Shown here piece by piece: positions 17,461 to 27,178 of a stretch of DNA of 47,888 nt. Location: NCBI GenBank assembly GCA_021848325.1, contig JAJZUU010000016.1:1-47888 (forward strand). The letters are read 5' to 3'. A program made the translations under genes and the position numbers. Origin of the DNA: Pseudomonadota bacterium (GTDB taxonomy: Bacteria; Pseudomonadota; Gammaproteobacteria; Burkholderiales; JAJZUU01). Position 1 is the stretch's first letter. Each line of letters opens with the position of its first letter. The notes under the pieces are model-generated. The model did not search any database and was not told the DNA's origin. It was given only the letters and a program-made list of their open reading frames with translations.

Positions 17461-18876
17461 TCAGTCTATGTCGGTGGAAAGCACGTGCTCGGACAGCCGG
17501 CGCCGTGCCCGCTCGAAGCCCATCAAGGGGAACAGGCGCGGCATCTCGGGGCCGAAGGTCTGCCCGGTAAGCGCAGCCCGCAGCGGCAGGAACAGCCCCT
17601 TGCCCTGGGCCCCGGTGGCGGCCTTCACCCGGTCGGCGAAGACCTTGAAGTCCATCTCCGGGGTGAGCAATTCCGCCGCCTGGCGGAAGAACGCCGGGGC
17701 CGCATTGTCCAGAACCGCCCTCGCCTCCGGCGAAAGGGGCAGGGCATCGGCGTAGACCGCCTCCGCCCAGATCTTGGCGTCGTGGGGAAACAGAACATTG
17801 TCGCGCACTGCCGTCGCGAACGCCCGCGACTCCCCTTCGGGCACGAACTCCCTGACCGCATCCCACATCCAGCGGGCAAGGAAGTCCGGGGCCGCCGCCA
17901 ACACCGCCTGGGTCTGCCAATAATCCAACTGGGTGCGGTCGTAGCGGGCCGGCGCCCGCCCCAAGTTGGCGATATCGAACAAGGCCGCCAGTTGGTCCAG
18001 CCCAAGCAGGCCGCTGGCGCCGTAGGTATGCCCGAGGCGCGCCAGGTAGTTGTTGACCGCATCCGGGAAATAGCCGATCTCGCGCAACTCCTGCACCGAC
18101 ATGCTGCCGCTGCGCTTGGACAGGGGCGCCCCCTTCGGGTCCACGATCAGGGAGATGTGGCCGTAACCTGGCACCGGCAGGTCCAGCGCCTGCAACAGGG
18201 CGATCTGGCGCGGCGAATTGGTGAGGTGGTCCTCCCCCCGCAGCACATGGGTCACTCCCATCACGGCGTCGTCGATAGCGTTCACAAAGAAGAACGCAAA
18301 GGTGCCGTCGGAGCGGCGGATAATGAAATCACCGATGTCGTCGCTGGGAAATCTTTGCGCCCCGCGCACCATGTCCTGAAATACGATGGTTTCGCCCTTG
18401 GGCATGCGGAAGCGCACCGTGTACGGCAACCCCTCCTGCTTTTTCCTGGCCGCCTCGTCCGGCTTGAGATGGGCACACCTACCGCTGTAGCGGGGAGGCT
18501 TTCCGGTCGCCGCCTGCACCTTGCGCGACACCGCCAGCTCCGCGGCCGAGCAGAAGCACGGATAGACCTTGCCCTCGTGCTCCAGCCGCTGCAGGTAGTC
18601 CTCGTAGACCGCGCTGCGCCGGGACTGGAAATAGGGCCCCGCCGCCCCTTCCCCCCCGGCGCCCTCCTGCCAGTCCAGACCGAGCCAGCGCAGGTCTTCC
18701 TGCAGGTGCTGCACGTATTCGGCGCGGCTGCGTTCCTGGTCGGTATCCTCGATGCGCAGCAGGAACGTTCCTCCTTCCTTGCGCGCCAGCAGTGCATTGA
18801 ACAGGGCCGTGCGCACATTGCCGAAGTGGAGCAGCCCGGTTGGGCTGGGGGCGAAGCGGGTCTTGAGGGAGGGCAT
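17461..18876 (-). CDS. gltX: Glutamyl-tRNA synthetase
   Basis: A 471-residue class I synthetase that charges tRNA-Glu. The HIGH-equivalent is [13 protein letters not shown], and [13 protein letters not shown] follows. A zinc-knuckle-like set of residues (CFCSAAEL and RYSGRCAHL) is present around residues 105-140. The second signature reads APLSKRSGS instead of the usual KLSKRHG, and LLHFGN replaces the more common HxGGARTA; these features place it in a divergent bacterial GluRS group. Whether a second gltX exists elsewhere, or whether tRNA-Gln is also charged, cannot be seen. ATG at 18876 starts the conserved [14 protein letters not shown] without a clear ribosome binding site. Upstream of cysS. 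Confidence 0.94.
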   Translation of the reverse strand: MPSLKTRFAPSPTGLLHFGNVRTALFNALLARKEGGTFLLRIEDTDQERSRAEYVQHLQEDLRWLGLDWQEGAGGEGAAGPYFQSRRSAVYEDYLQRLEHEGKVYPCFCSAAELAVSRKVQAATGKPPRYSGRCAHLKPDEAARKKQEGLPYTVRFRMPKGETIVFQDMVRGAQRFPSDDIGDFIIRRSDGTFAFFFVNAIDDAVMGVTHVLRGEDHLTNSPRQIALLQALDLPVPGYGHISLIVDPKGAPLSKRSGSMSVQELREIGYFPDAVNNYLARLGHTYGASGLLGLDQLAALFDIANLGRAPARYDRTQLDYWQTQAVLAAAPDFLARWMWDAVREFVPEGESRAFATAVRDNVLFPHDAKIWAEAVYADALPLSPEARAVLDNAAPAFFRQAAELLTPEMDFKVFADRVKAATGAQGKGLFLPLRAALTGQTFGPEMPRLFPLMGFERARRRLSEHVLSTDID

Positions 18877-19132
18877 TCGGAGCCAAGTAATAATTGTGGA
18901 TTGACCGGGGTTCTTGTTAGAATTCGGGCTATTCTGCTAGTACACCAACCCATAAGTTGCGTACATGCCGAGACGCGCAACCGCGCACCGAGTGCGCGAA
19001 ACGAACCGCAGCCATAGCCGTAGGGATGAGCGACAAAGCAATCGGGGATGCGAGGCGCGTCGAAACATAGCAAAACTTAATTGGGTTGTCGCACTAATTT
19101 CGTTAAACCGTTAAGGTCGAAAGTATAGCATA

Positions 19133-20344
19133 ATGGCTTCGATGCGCATTGCCCCAGTCTTGCTCGCCTTGCTCGCAAGCACACTTCTCGCCGCGGCCCC
19201 GGCACTCGGCGCGGACGAGTCGCACGTGGGCGTAGCGGTTTCGCCGCAAACCCCTGCCCGGGTCACAGCCCCGGCGCCCCCCGCGGACGGGTTGCAGGAG
19301 GCCCGCCGACTGGTCAAACAGGGGCAGACGGCCCAGGCCATGGAACAGGTCGACCGCTACCTGAAGATCCACCCCAAGGACGCCCAGGCGCGTTTTCTCA
19401 AAGGGCTGCTCCTTACCGAGCAGCACAAGACCACGGAAGCGATCAAGGAATTCACCGACCTGACCCGTGACTACCCGGAACTGCCCGAGCCCTACAACAA
19501 TCTGGCGGTCCTGTACGCCGGCCAAGGCGAGTACCAGAAGGCAAAATTCGCGTTGGAGGCGGCCATTCGCACCCATCCCAGCTATGCCACCGCCCAGGAA
19601 AATCTGGGCGACATTTACGCAAAAATGGCGAGTCAGGCCTACGACAAGGCGCTGCAACTGGACCGCTCCAACACCACCGCCCAGACCAAGCTGGCGTTAA
19701 TCAGGAACATCTTCACCCCCCCCGATTCCGTGGGAGTGGCGCCGCAGCCCGCCGCCGAGCCCGCCAGGCTACCGCCGATGGCCGCTGCAGGCGAAACGAA
19801 AGTGGCGCCCCTTCCGGCGCGGGTGGCAACGGCCAAGGCCCCGGTAGCGAGCCCGTCTCTCCCAACGTCAAACAAGGCCGCAGCAGTCGCGCCGAAACCG
19901 GCAGCGGAGAGTCATGCCAAGAGCGGCACACACCAGGCGAACGGGGAAAAGGCGGAGAAGGAGGAATCCGGGCACGCCGCCAGGGAGCCCGCCGCGGCCG
20001 AGAAGGCGGAGGTACTGAAGGCGCTTGACGCCTGGGCCAAGGCCTGGTCCGCCAAGAACGTGAAAGGCTATCTGGCCGCCTACGCCAAGGGCTTCAAGAC
20101 CCCGGACGGAGAAAAGCGGGCGAAGTGGGAGGAAACCCGCAGGCAGCGTATTTCCGCACCGAAGACGATCCACGTGGCCATTGTGGATCCCAGGGTCAGC
20201 CTAACGGGTGCCAAGCGGGCCGCGGTCTCCTTCAAGCAGGTCTATCGCTCGAATACGCTGAAGACCTTGACCACCAGAAAGTCCATGACAATGGTAAAAT
20301 CCGGGGAGAGGTGGCTGATCGTGGAAGAGAAGGTCGGCCGTTGA
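19133..20344 (+). CDS. Periplasmic TPR protein with Cds6/NTF2-like C-terminal domain
   Basis: A 403-residue exported protein. A signal peptide (cleavage near PALGA/DES, residue ~24) is followed by tetratricopeptide repeats at about 50-190 (EARRLVKQGQTAQAMEQVDRY; EPYNNLAVLYAGQGEYQKA; AQENLGDIYAKMASQAYDKA). An Ala/Pro/Lys-rich linker spans ~195-285. The last ~115 residues form a compact domain (VLKALDAWAKAWSAKNVKGYL to WLIVEEKVGR) that also ends the next protein and resembles the Cds6/NTF2-like domain found with L,D-transpeptidases. ATG at 19133 is used; ATG at 19142 is an alternative, and neither has a clear ribosome binding site. It is 16 bp before the transpeptidase gene, so a scaffold role for that enzyme is plausible. 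Confidence 0.85.
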   Translation: MASMRIAPVLLALLASTLLAAAPALGADESHVGVAVSPQTPARVTAPAPPADGLQEARRLVKQGQTAQAMEQVDRYLKIHPKDAQARFLKGLLLTEQHKTTEAIKEFTDLTRDYPELPEPYNNLAVLYAGQGEYQKAKFALEAAIRTHPSYATAQENLGDIYAKMASQAYDKALQLDRSNTTAQTKLALIRNIFTPPDSVGVAPQPAAEPARLPPMAAAGETKVAPLPARVATAKAPVASPSLPTSNKAAAVAPKPAAESHAKSGTHQANGEKAEKEESGHAAREPAAAEKAEVLKALDAWAKAWSAKNVKGYLAAYAKGFKTPDGEKRAKWEETRRQRISAPKTIHVAIVDPRVSLTGAKRAAVSFKQVYRSNTLKTLTTRKSMTMVKSGERWLIVEEKVGR

Positions 20345-20360
20345 GATTGTCGTTGACACG

Positions 20361-21614
20361 ATGGGCGACACCCTGAGAAGCGTAGCGAAGTACTGCCTGT
20401 TGCTGATTCTTGCGCTTGCGGCGCCGCCAGCCGCCATCCCCATGGGCGGTCCGGTGCCGCGGCCTCTGGACCTCATCGCGGCCAGCCCTTCGAGGCCGCC
20501 TTTCTCCGGGCGTCTCTCCCCCGAATCCCTCCTCGTCAAGAGCCTGCTGGAAATCCAGCACGCGCGGATGGACAAGGCCTTGAGCGACATCAACGCGGTA
20601 CTCAGGCTCAATCCGAACTTCAAGCTCGCCCACCTGATAAAGGGCGACTTGTTGCTGGCGCGCGCCCAGGCCATCACCAACCTGGGAAACGTCCCCAATG
20701 CGCCGGCGCAACAGGTGGCCGGCCTGCGGGACGAGGCCAGGGTGCGCCTGCAGCGCTATCTGGAGCAGCCGCCGCTCAACCTGATTCCGCGCTACCTGCT
20801 GCAGTTGCAGCCGCAACAGAAATACGCGATCGTGGTGGATACCAGCAAATCGCGGCTTTATCTGTTCAAAAACCAGGACGGCGTGCCCCGCTACGTGGCC
20901 GATTATTATGTCACCAGCGGCAAGAACGGCGCGGAGAAGGTAAAGGAGGGCGATGAGCGCACCCCGATCGGGGTCTATTTCGTCACTTCCAGCCTATCGA
21001 AAACCCAGTTGGGCGACTTCTACGGACCGGAGGCCTTCCCCATCAGCTATCCCAATGAATGGGACAAGAGGATGGGCAGAAACGGCCACGGGATCTGGCT
21101 GCACGGCACGCCGGGCAGTACCTACAGCCGCCCGCCGCGGGCCAGCAGCGGCTGCGTGGTGCTCACCAACCCCGATCTGAACGCATTGGGCAAAGTCCTC
21201 CAGATCGGCCTGACGCCGGTAATCATCAGCGACGGCATCGACTGGATCGACGCCGAGGAATGGCGCGAACAGCGAAAAACGCTGGAGCATCAGTTGGAAA
21301 CCTGGCGCCGCGACTGGGAAAGCATGGATACCGCCCGTTATCTGTCCCATTATGCCAAGGATTTTCGTGCCGGCGCGCAGGACCTCACCCAGTGGGCCCG
21401 GCAAAAGCGGCAGGTCAACGAGCACAAATCATGGATCAAGGTTAATTTGTCCCGGGTAAGTATTTTCGGCTATCCTGGCAAGGACGATATGGCGGTGGTA
21501 ACCTTCGACCAAGACTACAAAAGCAACAACCTGAGTAACCAGATGCGCAAGCGGCAGTACTGGAAGCTGGAAAACCACCGCTGGAAGATCGTTTACGAAG
21601 GCGCCGTGGGGTGA
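20361..21614 (+). CDS. L,D-transpeptidase (YkuD) with NTF2-like C-terminal domain
   Basis: A 417-residue exported enzyme. After an N-terminal signal or anchor segment (YCLLLILALAAPPAA) come TPR-like helices (~60-135) and the YkuD domain (~150-285), which crosslinks murein stem peptides or attaches proteins to them. The catalytic signature HGTPGSTYSRPP..ASSGCVVLTN contains His248 and Cys265. Residues ~300-417 form a domain homologous to the end of the preceding protein (W..W, YL..YAK.F, VSIFGY, F.QDYKSN.L, W.IV.E). ATG at 20361 follows the previous stop by 16 bp and has no good ribosome binding site, suggesting coupling. Upstream of ppiA in an envelope operon. Confidence 0.92.
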   Translation: MGDTLRSVAKYCLLLILALAAPPAAIPMGGPVPRPLDLIAASPSRPPFSGRLSPESLLVKSLLEIQHARMDKALSDINAVLRLNPNFKLAHLIKGDLLLARAQAITNLGNVPNAPAQQVAGLRDEARVRLQRYLEQPPLNLIPRYLLQLQPQQKYAIVVDTSKSRLYLFKNQDGVPRYVADYYVTSGKNGAEKVKEGDERTPIGVYFVTSSLSKTQLGDFYGPEAFPISYPNEWDKRMGRNGHGIWLHGTPGSTYSRPPRASSGCVVLTNPDLNALGKVLQIGLTPVIISDGIDWIDAEEWREQRKTLEHQLETWRRDWESMDTARYLSHYAKDFRAGAQDLTQWARQKRQVNEHKSWIKVNLSRVSIFGYPGKDDMAVVTFDQDYKSNNLSNQMRKRQYWKLENHRWKIVYEGAVG

Positions 21615-21654
21615 GCTGCGTGCTTGCCCCGTCGCGAAATCGCCAGGAGGAGCT

Positions 21655-22278
21655 ATGCGAGTTATTTTCGGAATTATCGGCCTGCTGCTGTGTATCAACG
21701 CGCAGGCGGCCAACCCGTTGGTGGAGGTAAAAACCAGCCTGGGAGACATCATGGTCGAACTTTTTCCGGGCAAGGCGCCGATTACCGTGAACAATTTTCT
21801 CGACTATGTGAAAAGCGGCTTCTACCGCGGCACTGTGTTCCACCGGGTGGTGAACCGCTTCGTGATCCAGGGCGGCGGCTACACCCCGGATTTGCGCCCT
21901 AAACCCACCCTCCCGCCGATCCCGGACGAAGCCGACAACGGCCTGAGCAACGATGCCGGGACGATCGCCATGGCGCGAACCCGCGACCCCAATTCCGCAA
22001 CCTCGCAGTTTTTCATCAACGTCGACAGAAACCTGTTCCTCGACCATCACGGCTCGGACCCCGACTATTACGGCTACTGCGTGTTCGGCAAGGTGGTAAA
22101 GGGCATGGATGTGGTGGCAAAAATCGCTGCGGTGCACACCGCTGCCGAGGGTCCCTTCGCCTCCGACGTCCCGGTTCAGCCCGTGGTCATCCAGGAAGTC
22201 ACCCTGATTCCCCAGAAAGCCGCGCCTCAACTGCACCACAAGACACACAAGCGCAAGAAAAGGAAAACCCATGGTTAA
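21655..22278 (+). CDS. ppiA: Periplasmic peptidyl-prolyl cis-trans isomerase (cyclophilin)
   Basis: A 207-residue cyclophilin. The N-terminus [18 protein letters not shown] is a Sec signal peptide with cleavage after AQA. The isomerase core shows the bacterial cyclophilin motifs [51 protein letters not shown] and [15 protein letters not shown]. The last ~20 residues are strongly basic ([14 protein letters not shown]), an extension not usual in PpiA. ATG at 21655 has AGGAGG a few bases upstream. The stop overlaps the start of ppiB by eight bases, so the two genes are translationally coupled. The symbol is assigned by location and similarity. Confidence 0.93.
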   Translation: MRVIFGIIGLLLCINAQAANPLVEVKTSLGDIMVELFPGKAPITVNNFLDYVKSGFYRGTVFHRVVNRFVIQGGGYTPDLRPKPTLPPIPDEADNGLSNDAGTIAMARTRDPNSATSQFFINVDRNLFLDHHGSDPDYYGYCVFGKVVKGMDVVAKIAAVHTAAEGPFASDVPVQPVVIQEVTLIPQKAAPQLHHKTHKRKKRKTHG

Positions 22279-22762
22279 GCTCCATACCAACTTCGGCACC
22301 ATCACCCTCGATCTGGACGCGGAAAAGGCGCCGGCCACGGTGGAAAACTTTCTCGAGTATGTGAACAGCGGTTTCTTCAACAACACCCTATTTCACCGGG
22401 TCATCGACGGTTTCATGATCCAGGGCGGCGGCTTCGAGCCGGGCATGCAGCAGAAGCCCACCCGCCAGCCCATCAACAACGAAGCCACCAACGGCCTCAA
22501 GAATACGCGCTACACCATCGCCATGGCCCGGACCCCCAACCCGCATTCGGCCACCAGCCAGTTCTTCATCAACGTTGCGGACAACGATTTCCTCAATTTC
22601 ACCGCGCCCAACGCGCAAGGCTACGGCTACTGCGTGTTCGGCAAGGTAGTGGAAGGACAGGAAGTGGTGGACATGGTCAAGAAAGTGAAGACCGGGAACA
22701 ACGCCGGCCACCAGGACGTGCCCCTGGAAGACGTCGTTATCGAAAGCGCCGAAGAGTGCTGA
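22271..22762 (+). CDS. ppiB: Cytoplasmic peptidyl-prolyl cis-trans isomerase (cyclophilin)
   Basis: A 163-residue cyclophilin without a signal peptide, the usual PpiB length. Motifs are [54 protein letters not shown] and [18 protein letters not shown]. Its ATG lies inside the end of ppiA (eight-base overlap), so it is translated from the same message. The close likeness to the upstream protein shows a tandem duplication in which one copy is exported and one is not. The next gene, lpxH, starts about 56 bp on. Confidence 0.95.
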   Translation: MVKLHTNFGTITLDLDAEKAPATVENFLEYVNSGFFNNTLFHRVIDGFMIQGGGFEPGMQQKPTRQPINNEATNGLKNTRYTIAMARTPNPHSATSQFFINVADNDFLNFTAPNAQGYGYCVFGKVVEGQEVVDMVKKVKTGNNAGHQDVPLEDVVIESAEEC

Positions 22763-22818
22763 CCGGAAAGGGATAATACGCGGCTTCCTCGCCCCCCGTG
22801 CCGCATCCCGCTTTTCCG

Positions 22819-23541
22819 ATGAAACCCACCCTGTTCGTCGCCGACCTGCACCTTTGCCGTGCCAGGCCGGACATCAGTCTGGCCTTCTTCCGCTTTCTGA
22901 CCGACACCGCTCCCGGCGCGCAGGCACTGTACATCCTGGGCGACCTGTTCGAGTATTGGGCGGGGGACGACGACCTGGCCGACCCCTTCAACGCCGAGGT
23001 GGCCAGCGCCCTGGCGGCCCTGGGCGAGAACGGCGTGGCCGTGGCCCTGATGCACGGCAACCGCGATTTTCTCCTGGGCGAGGTGTTCGCCCGGGCAAGC
23101 GGAACGAGCCTGCTGCCAGATCCCTCCCTGATCGACCTGTATGGCACGCCCACCCTGCTCATGCACGGCGACACCTTGTGCACGGCGGACAGGGCCTATA
23201 TGGAATTCCGCATCAAGGTGCGCGATCCGCTGTGGCAGCAGGCGTTTCTGGCCCGGCCGCTGGAGGAGCGCGAGGCGATCATCCAGGGAATGCGCCGGGA
23301 AAGCACGCGGGAACAGGCACACAAAGAGCCCGACATCTTGGACGTAAGCCCAGATGCGGTGGCCGCTGCCTTGCGGCGGCACCACTACCCCCGCCTCATC
23401 CACGGCCACACCCATCGCCCTGCGCGGCACTCGGTCCAGGTGGACGGCAGGACCTGCGAGCGCTGGGTATTGCCCGCCTGGTATGGGCGCGGCGGATATC
23501 TGTGCTGCGATCCCTCGGGATGCCATGCGCTTCCGGCCTGA
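22819..23541 (+). CDS. lpxH: UDP-2,3-diacylglucosamine diphosphatase
   Basis: A 240-residue calcineurin-like phosphoesterase that makes lipid X from UDP-2,3-diacylglucosamine in lipid A synthesis at the inner-membrane surface. Metal motifs are intact: FVADLHL, LGDLFEYW, MHGNRDF, LMHGDTL and HGHTHRPA. The family nearly always begins just before TLFVADLHL, so ATG at 22819 is chosen; a GTG seven codons upstream (22798) is possible. Neither has a strong ribosome binding site. It closes the plus-strand envelope operon and is convergent with the next gene. Confidence 0.94.
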   Translation: MKPTLFVADLHLCRARPDISLAFFRFLTDTAPGAQALYILGDLFEYWAGDDDLADPFNAEVASALAALGENGVAVALMHGNRDFLLGEVFARASGTSLLPDPSLIDLYGTPTLLMHGDTLCTADRAYMEFRIKVRDPLWQQAFLARPLEEREAIIQGMRRESTREQAHKEPDILDVSPDAVAAALRRHHYPRLIHGHTHRPARHSVQVDGRTCERWVLPAWYGRGGYLCCDPSGCHALPA

Positions 23542-23618
23542 GCGCGCCCACCATTCGCCTTGGCGACAAACCCGCCGCCATTTTCTCGGCCCCGCGCCGG
23601 CCGCCCCATCGAACCCCG

Positions 23619-24332
23619 CTACTTGAGCCCTTTGTCTCCTTGTTCCCCAGCGCCGGCCGCCGGGCGCGAACCGTCCAGGTTCACCCGGCGAAAGTTCGCC
23701 GGAATCCGGAACAACTCCGGTTTGAGCTCTACCGTACGATAGTCCAACAAGTGACGGCTCCTGCCATTGTGGGAGACCTGCTCCAGCGCTAATCCATGTT
23801 TCAGGTCACGGCCGATTTCCAGTACGTATTGCGCCAGTTCGCACGGGTCCCGCAGACCCGGAGGGGTAGAGCGGTAGGTGCGCGCCTGGGTCGCCGCCAG
23901 GGTCTCCAGATATTCGCGCAGCGCCGCCACCGCATCCGGCAACACACCCTGAACCGTAATGGCTTGGGAGCACAGTACGTTGTTGACGTAAAGACTGACC
24001 TGCCTGGCTCGTTTGCCCCGTTGGGGCAGGTCCTTGACCTCCTCGCGCACCTGCCACTTGGCCGGCCGGGCCAGGGACACCTTGCCCGCGTCGATCTGCA
24101 TCACCTCGCGGGAATCGCGCAACACGTTGGAGATGCGCCTGGCCGCGCGGTCCAGGATCAGGTAGTCGTCACCGTCCTTGCCGTTGTCGATGCGCAGGTA
24201 GTCCTTGGTGACAAGAATGCGCGTGAGATAGGGTGGGGAGCCCGGGTCCTGGTCGCGATAATCGAGTTCCGTCATGGAGGCCGCCCAAACCGGGCCGCAC
24301 AGCATCCACAGAAGCGCCACGCGCACCCACAT
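23619..24332 (-). CDS. Periplasmic protein of unknown function, coupled to metZ
   Basis: A 237-residue protein with an N-terminal signal peptide (MWVRVALLWMLCGPVWAAS, cleavage after WAA). The mature part has a beta-rich look (YLTRILVTKDYLRIDNGKDGDDYLILDRAARRISNVL), two cysteines (VLCSQ and DPCELA) and no membrane segment. I do not recognise a family; the beginning resembles proteins that describe a lipid- or metal-binding beta barrel, but that is a loose impression. Its ATG follows the metZ stop by three bases, so it is translated from the same message. No functional link to methionine synthesis is evident. Confidence 0.75.
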   Translation of the reverse strand: MWVRVALLWMLCGPVWAASMTELDYRDQDPGSPPYLTRILVTKDYLRIDNGKDGDDYLILDRAARRISNVLRDSREVMQIDAGKVSLARPAKWQVREEVKDLPQRGKRARQVSLYVNNVLCSQAITVQGVLPDAVAALREYLETLAATQARTYRSTPPGLRDPCELAQYVLEIGRDLKHGLALEQVSHNGRSRHLLDYRTVELKPELFRIPANFRRVNLDGSRPAAGAGEQGDKGLK

Positions 24333-24335
24333 GGG

Positions 24336-25505
24336 CTAGGCCAGTCCCCGCTTGAGGTCGGCCTGAATGTCCGCCACCGCCTCCAGCCCCACCGCCACCC
24401 GCAATAGGCCGTCGCCGATACCCGCCGCCGCCCGCTGTTCCGGGGTAATGCGTCCGTGGGTCGTAGTGGCGGGGTGAGTGATGGTGGTCTTGGTATCCCC
24501 CAAGTTGGCGGTGATGGACAGCATGCGGCAGCCGTCGACCACGCGCCAGGCGGCCTCTTTTCCGCCCCTGACCTCGAACGAGACGATGCCCCCGCCGCTC
24601 TTCTGCTGCGCCATGGCCACCCCATGCTGCGGATGGGATGGGAGCCCCGGATAAAAGACCCGTTCCACCCGGGGCTGCTGCTCCAACCAGCGGGCCAGCG
24701 CCAGGGCGCTCCGGGAGTGGGCCTCCATCCTGATGGCGAGGGTCTCCAGGCCTTTCAGGATGAGCCATGCATTGAACGCGCTGAGGGTGGGCCCCGCAGT
24801 GCGCAGGAAACCATACACCCCTTCCATGAGCTGGCGACTGCCGAGCACCGCCCCTCCCAGGACTCGGCCCTGCCCGTCCAGATATTTGGTGGCGGAGTGG
24901 ATCACGATATCCGCCCCCAGGTCCAGGGGGCGCTGCAGGACGGGGGTGCAGAAACAGTTGTCCACCGCCAGCCAGGCCCCCGCCTGATGGGCGATTTCCG
25001 CTACCGCCGCGATGTCGCACACCTCGGTCAACGGGTTGGAGGGGGTTTCCAGGAAGAACAGCCGGGTGTTGGGCCTGACCGCGGCACGCCATGCCGCAAG
25101 GTCGGTGGCCGGCACGAAGGTGGTGTCCACCCCGAAGCGTTTCAGGATGTTGCCGAACAACTGTACCGTCGAGCCAAAAATGCTCTGGGAGGCGACGATA
25201 TGGTCGCCGCCGGCCAGCAGCCCCATGACGCAGGACAGGATGGCCGACATCCCGGAGGCGGTGGCCACGCAGGTCTCCACCCCCTCCAGCGCCGCCAGCC
25301 GCTCCTGGAACGCGCTGACCGTGGGATTGGTGAAGCGGGAGTAGATGTTGCCCGGCTCCTCACCGCAAAAGCGCGCCGCGGCTTGGGCCGCGCTGTCGAA
25401 CACGAAACTGGAGGTCAGATACAAGGCCTCGGAGTGTTCGTTGAACTGACTGCGGTGGATGCCGGTCCGTATCGCCAGCGTCTCAAGCTCGAAATCGTGC
25501 TCCAT
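24336..25505 (-). CDS. metZ: O-succinylhomoserine sulfhydrylase
   Basis: A 389-residue PLP enzyme of the Cys/Met metabolism family. It makes homocysteine directly from O-succinylhomoserine and sulfide. The PLP lysine is Lys207 in SATKYLDGQGRVLGG; YSRFTNPTVSAFQERLAALEG and GDTKTTITHPATTTHG are family signatures. The N-terminus LETLAIRTGIHRSQFNEHSEALYLTSSF fits MetZ rather than MetB or MetC. The position next to purF is the same as in Pseudomonas and many betaproteobacteria. ATG at 25505, 32 bp after the purF stop, so probably read with purF. Confidence 0.94.
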   Translation of the reverse strand: MEHDFELETLAIRTGIHRSQFNEHSEALYLTSSFVFDSAAQAAARFCGEEPGNIYSRFTNPTVSAFQERLAALEGVETCVATASGMSAILSCVMGLLAGGDHIVASQSIFGSTVQLFGNILKRFGVDTTFVPATDLAAWRAAVRPNTRLFFLETPSNPLTEVCDIAAVAEIAHQAGAWLAVDNCFCTPVLQRPLDLGADIVIHSATKYLDGQGRVLGGAVLGSRQLMEGVYGFLRTAGPTLSAFNAWLILKGLETLAIRMEAHSRSALALARWLEQQPRVERVFYPGLPSHPQHGVAMAQQKSGGGIVSFEVRGGKEAAWRVVDGCRMLSITANLGDTKTTITHPATTTHGRITPEQRAAAGIGDGLLRVAVGLEAVADIQADLKRGLA

Positions 25506-25537
25506 GACTGCCTTTCCGCTGCGGTTCAGCAGCTATA

Positions 25538-27061
25538 TTATTGAACGGCCCCCAAACTCAGGTCAAGCTGGCACGTGGCGGGCGACGCGTTGCCCGCCAG
25601 GGCGCCGTCGCAGCGCAGGGCCTCGACGGCGGCCAGGTATTCCGGCGTGACGTCGCCGGTGATATAGCGGCCGTCGAAACAGGAAGTCTCGAACGAAGTG
25701 ATAGCCGGATTGGCCTTGTGCACGGCGGCCACCAGGGCATCCAGGTCCTGGTAGATCACCGCGTCCGCCCCGATCAGCCGCGCGATCTCCTCTTCCGTGC
25801 GCCCGGTGGCCAGCAGTTCCTGGCGGGTCGGCATGTCTATGCCGTAGACGTTGGGGAAGCGCACCGGCGGGGCGGCCGAAGCGAAATACACCTTGCGCGC
25901 CCCCGCCTCCCGCGCCATCTGCACGATCTGCTGGCTGGTGGTTCCGCGCACGATGGAGTCGTCCACCAGCAACACGTTCTTTCCCTTGAATTCGATACCG
26001 ATGGCGTTCAACTTCTGGCGCACCGACTTCTTGCGCATGGCCTGTCCGGGCATGATGAAGGTGCGGCCGATGTAGCGGTTCTTGATGAAGCCCTCGCGAT
26101 AGGTGAGGCCCAGGCGGTTGGCGAGCTGCATGGCGCTGGGACGGCTGGTGTCCGGGATCGGGATCACCACGTCGACGTCCAGGGGGACCAGAATGCGGCG
26201 CACTTTCTCGGCCAGACTCTCTCCCATGTAGAGCCGGGTCTCGTAGACGGAGATGCCGTCGATCACCGAGTCCGGGCGCGCCATGTACACGTACTCGAAA
26301 ATGCAGGGGTTCCGGGAAGCCGCCTCGGCGCACTGCCGGCTGTGGAAGTGGCCCGCCTCGTCGATCAGGATCGCCTCCCCGGGGGCCACGTCGCGCAGGA
26401 GCTTAAATCCCAGGGTATCCAGAGCCACGCTTTCGGAGGCCACCAGATACTCCGGCCCCGCCTCGGTCTCGGCTCGCCCCACCACGATGGGACGGATGCC
26501 GAACGGGTCGCGGAATGCCAGCAGGCCGTAGCCGGCAATCATCGCCACCACCGCGTACGCACCCCGGCAGCGGCGGTGCACCCCCGCCACCGCGGCGAAA
26601 ATGGCGCCGGGGTCCAGCTTCTGGTTGGCGGCGCTTGCCCGCAGTTCGTGGGCCAGGACGTTGAGCAGCACCTCCGAATCGGAGTTGGTGTTCACGTGGC
26701 GCAGGTCCTGGCGGAACAGTTCGATCTTGAGCTGCTCGGCGTTGGTGAGATTGCCGTTGTGGGCCAGCACGATGCCGAACGGCGAATTGACGTAGAACGG
26801 CTGGGCCTCCGCGGGCGAGGAAGCGCTGCCGGCGGTGGGATAGCGCACATGGGCGATCCCCATGTTCCCCACCAGGTTGCGCATGTCCCGGGTGCGGAAC
26901 ACGTCCCGCACCAGGCCGCTGCCCTTGTGCATGTGGAAGGTGTTGCCCTCGGCGGTCACGATCCCGGCCGCGTCCTGACCGCGATGCTGCAGAACCTGCA
27001 ACCCGTCGTACAGCAACTGGCTGATCGTGGTCCTCGCTACCCCACCAATAATCGCACACAT
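25538..27061 (-). CDS. purF: Amidophosphoribosyltransferase
   Basis: A 507-residue cytoplasmic enzyme for the first step of purine synthesis, making phosphoribosylamine from PRPP and glutamine. The N-terminal glutaminase (class II) uses Cys2; [21 protein letters not shown] and HNGNLTN are present. The PRPP loop is [18 protein letters not shown]. The N-terminus reads MCAIIGG where most members have MCGI, a small change next to the nucleophile. No propeptide is present, as in the Gram-negative type. Located between cvpA and metZ, the classic order. ATG at 27061. Confidence 0.96.
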   Translation of the reverse strand: MCAIIGGVARTTISQLLYDGLQVLQHRGQDAAGIVTAEGNTFHMHKGSGLVRDVFRTRDMRNLVGNMGIAHVRYPTAGSASSPAEAQPFYVNSPFGIVLAHNGNLTNAEQLKIELFRQDLRHVNTNSDSEVLLNVLAHELRASAANQKLDPGAIFAAVAGVHRRCRGAYAVVAMIAGYGLLAFRDPFGIRPIVVGRAETEAGPEYLVASESVALDTLGFKLLRDVAPGEAILIDEAGHFHSRQCAEAASRNPCIFEYVYMARPDSVIDGISVYETRLYMGESLAEKVRRILVPLDVDVVIPIPDTSRPSAMQLANRLGLTYREGFIKNRYIGRTFIMPGQAMRKKSVRQKLNAIGIEFKGKNVLLVDDSIVRGTTSQQIVQMAREAGARKVYFASAAPPVRFPNVYGIDMPTRQELLATGRTEEEIARLIGADAVIYQDLDALVAAVHKANPAITSFETSCFDGRYITGDVTPEYLAAVEALRCDGALAGNASPATCQLDLSLGAVQ

Positions 27062-27178
27062 ATCCGGGCTACCCGCAATCGATCGTGGACAGACGCCCTG
27101 CGCCCCCTGCCGGAGCAGGGCCGCAGGACTTGAAGAGATGCCGGGGCGATCGTGAAAAAGCCCGGCAGTTGGATGATC

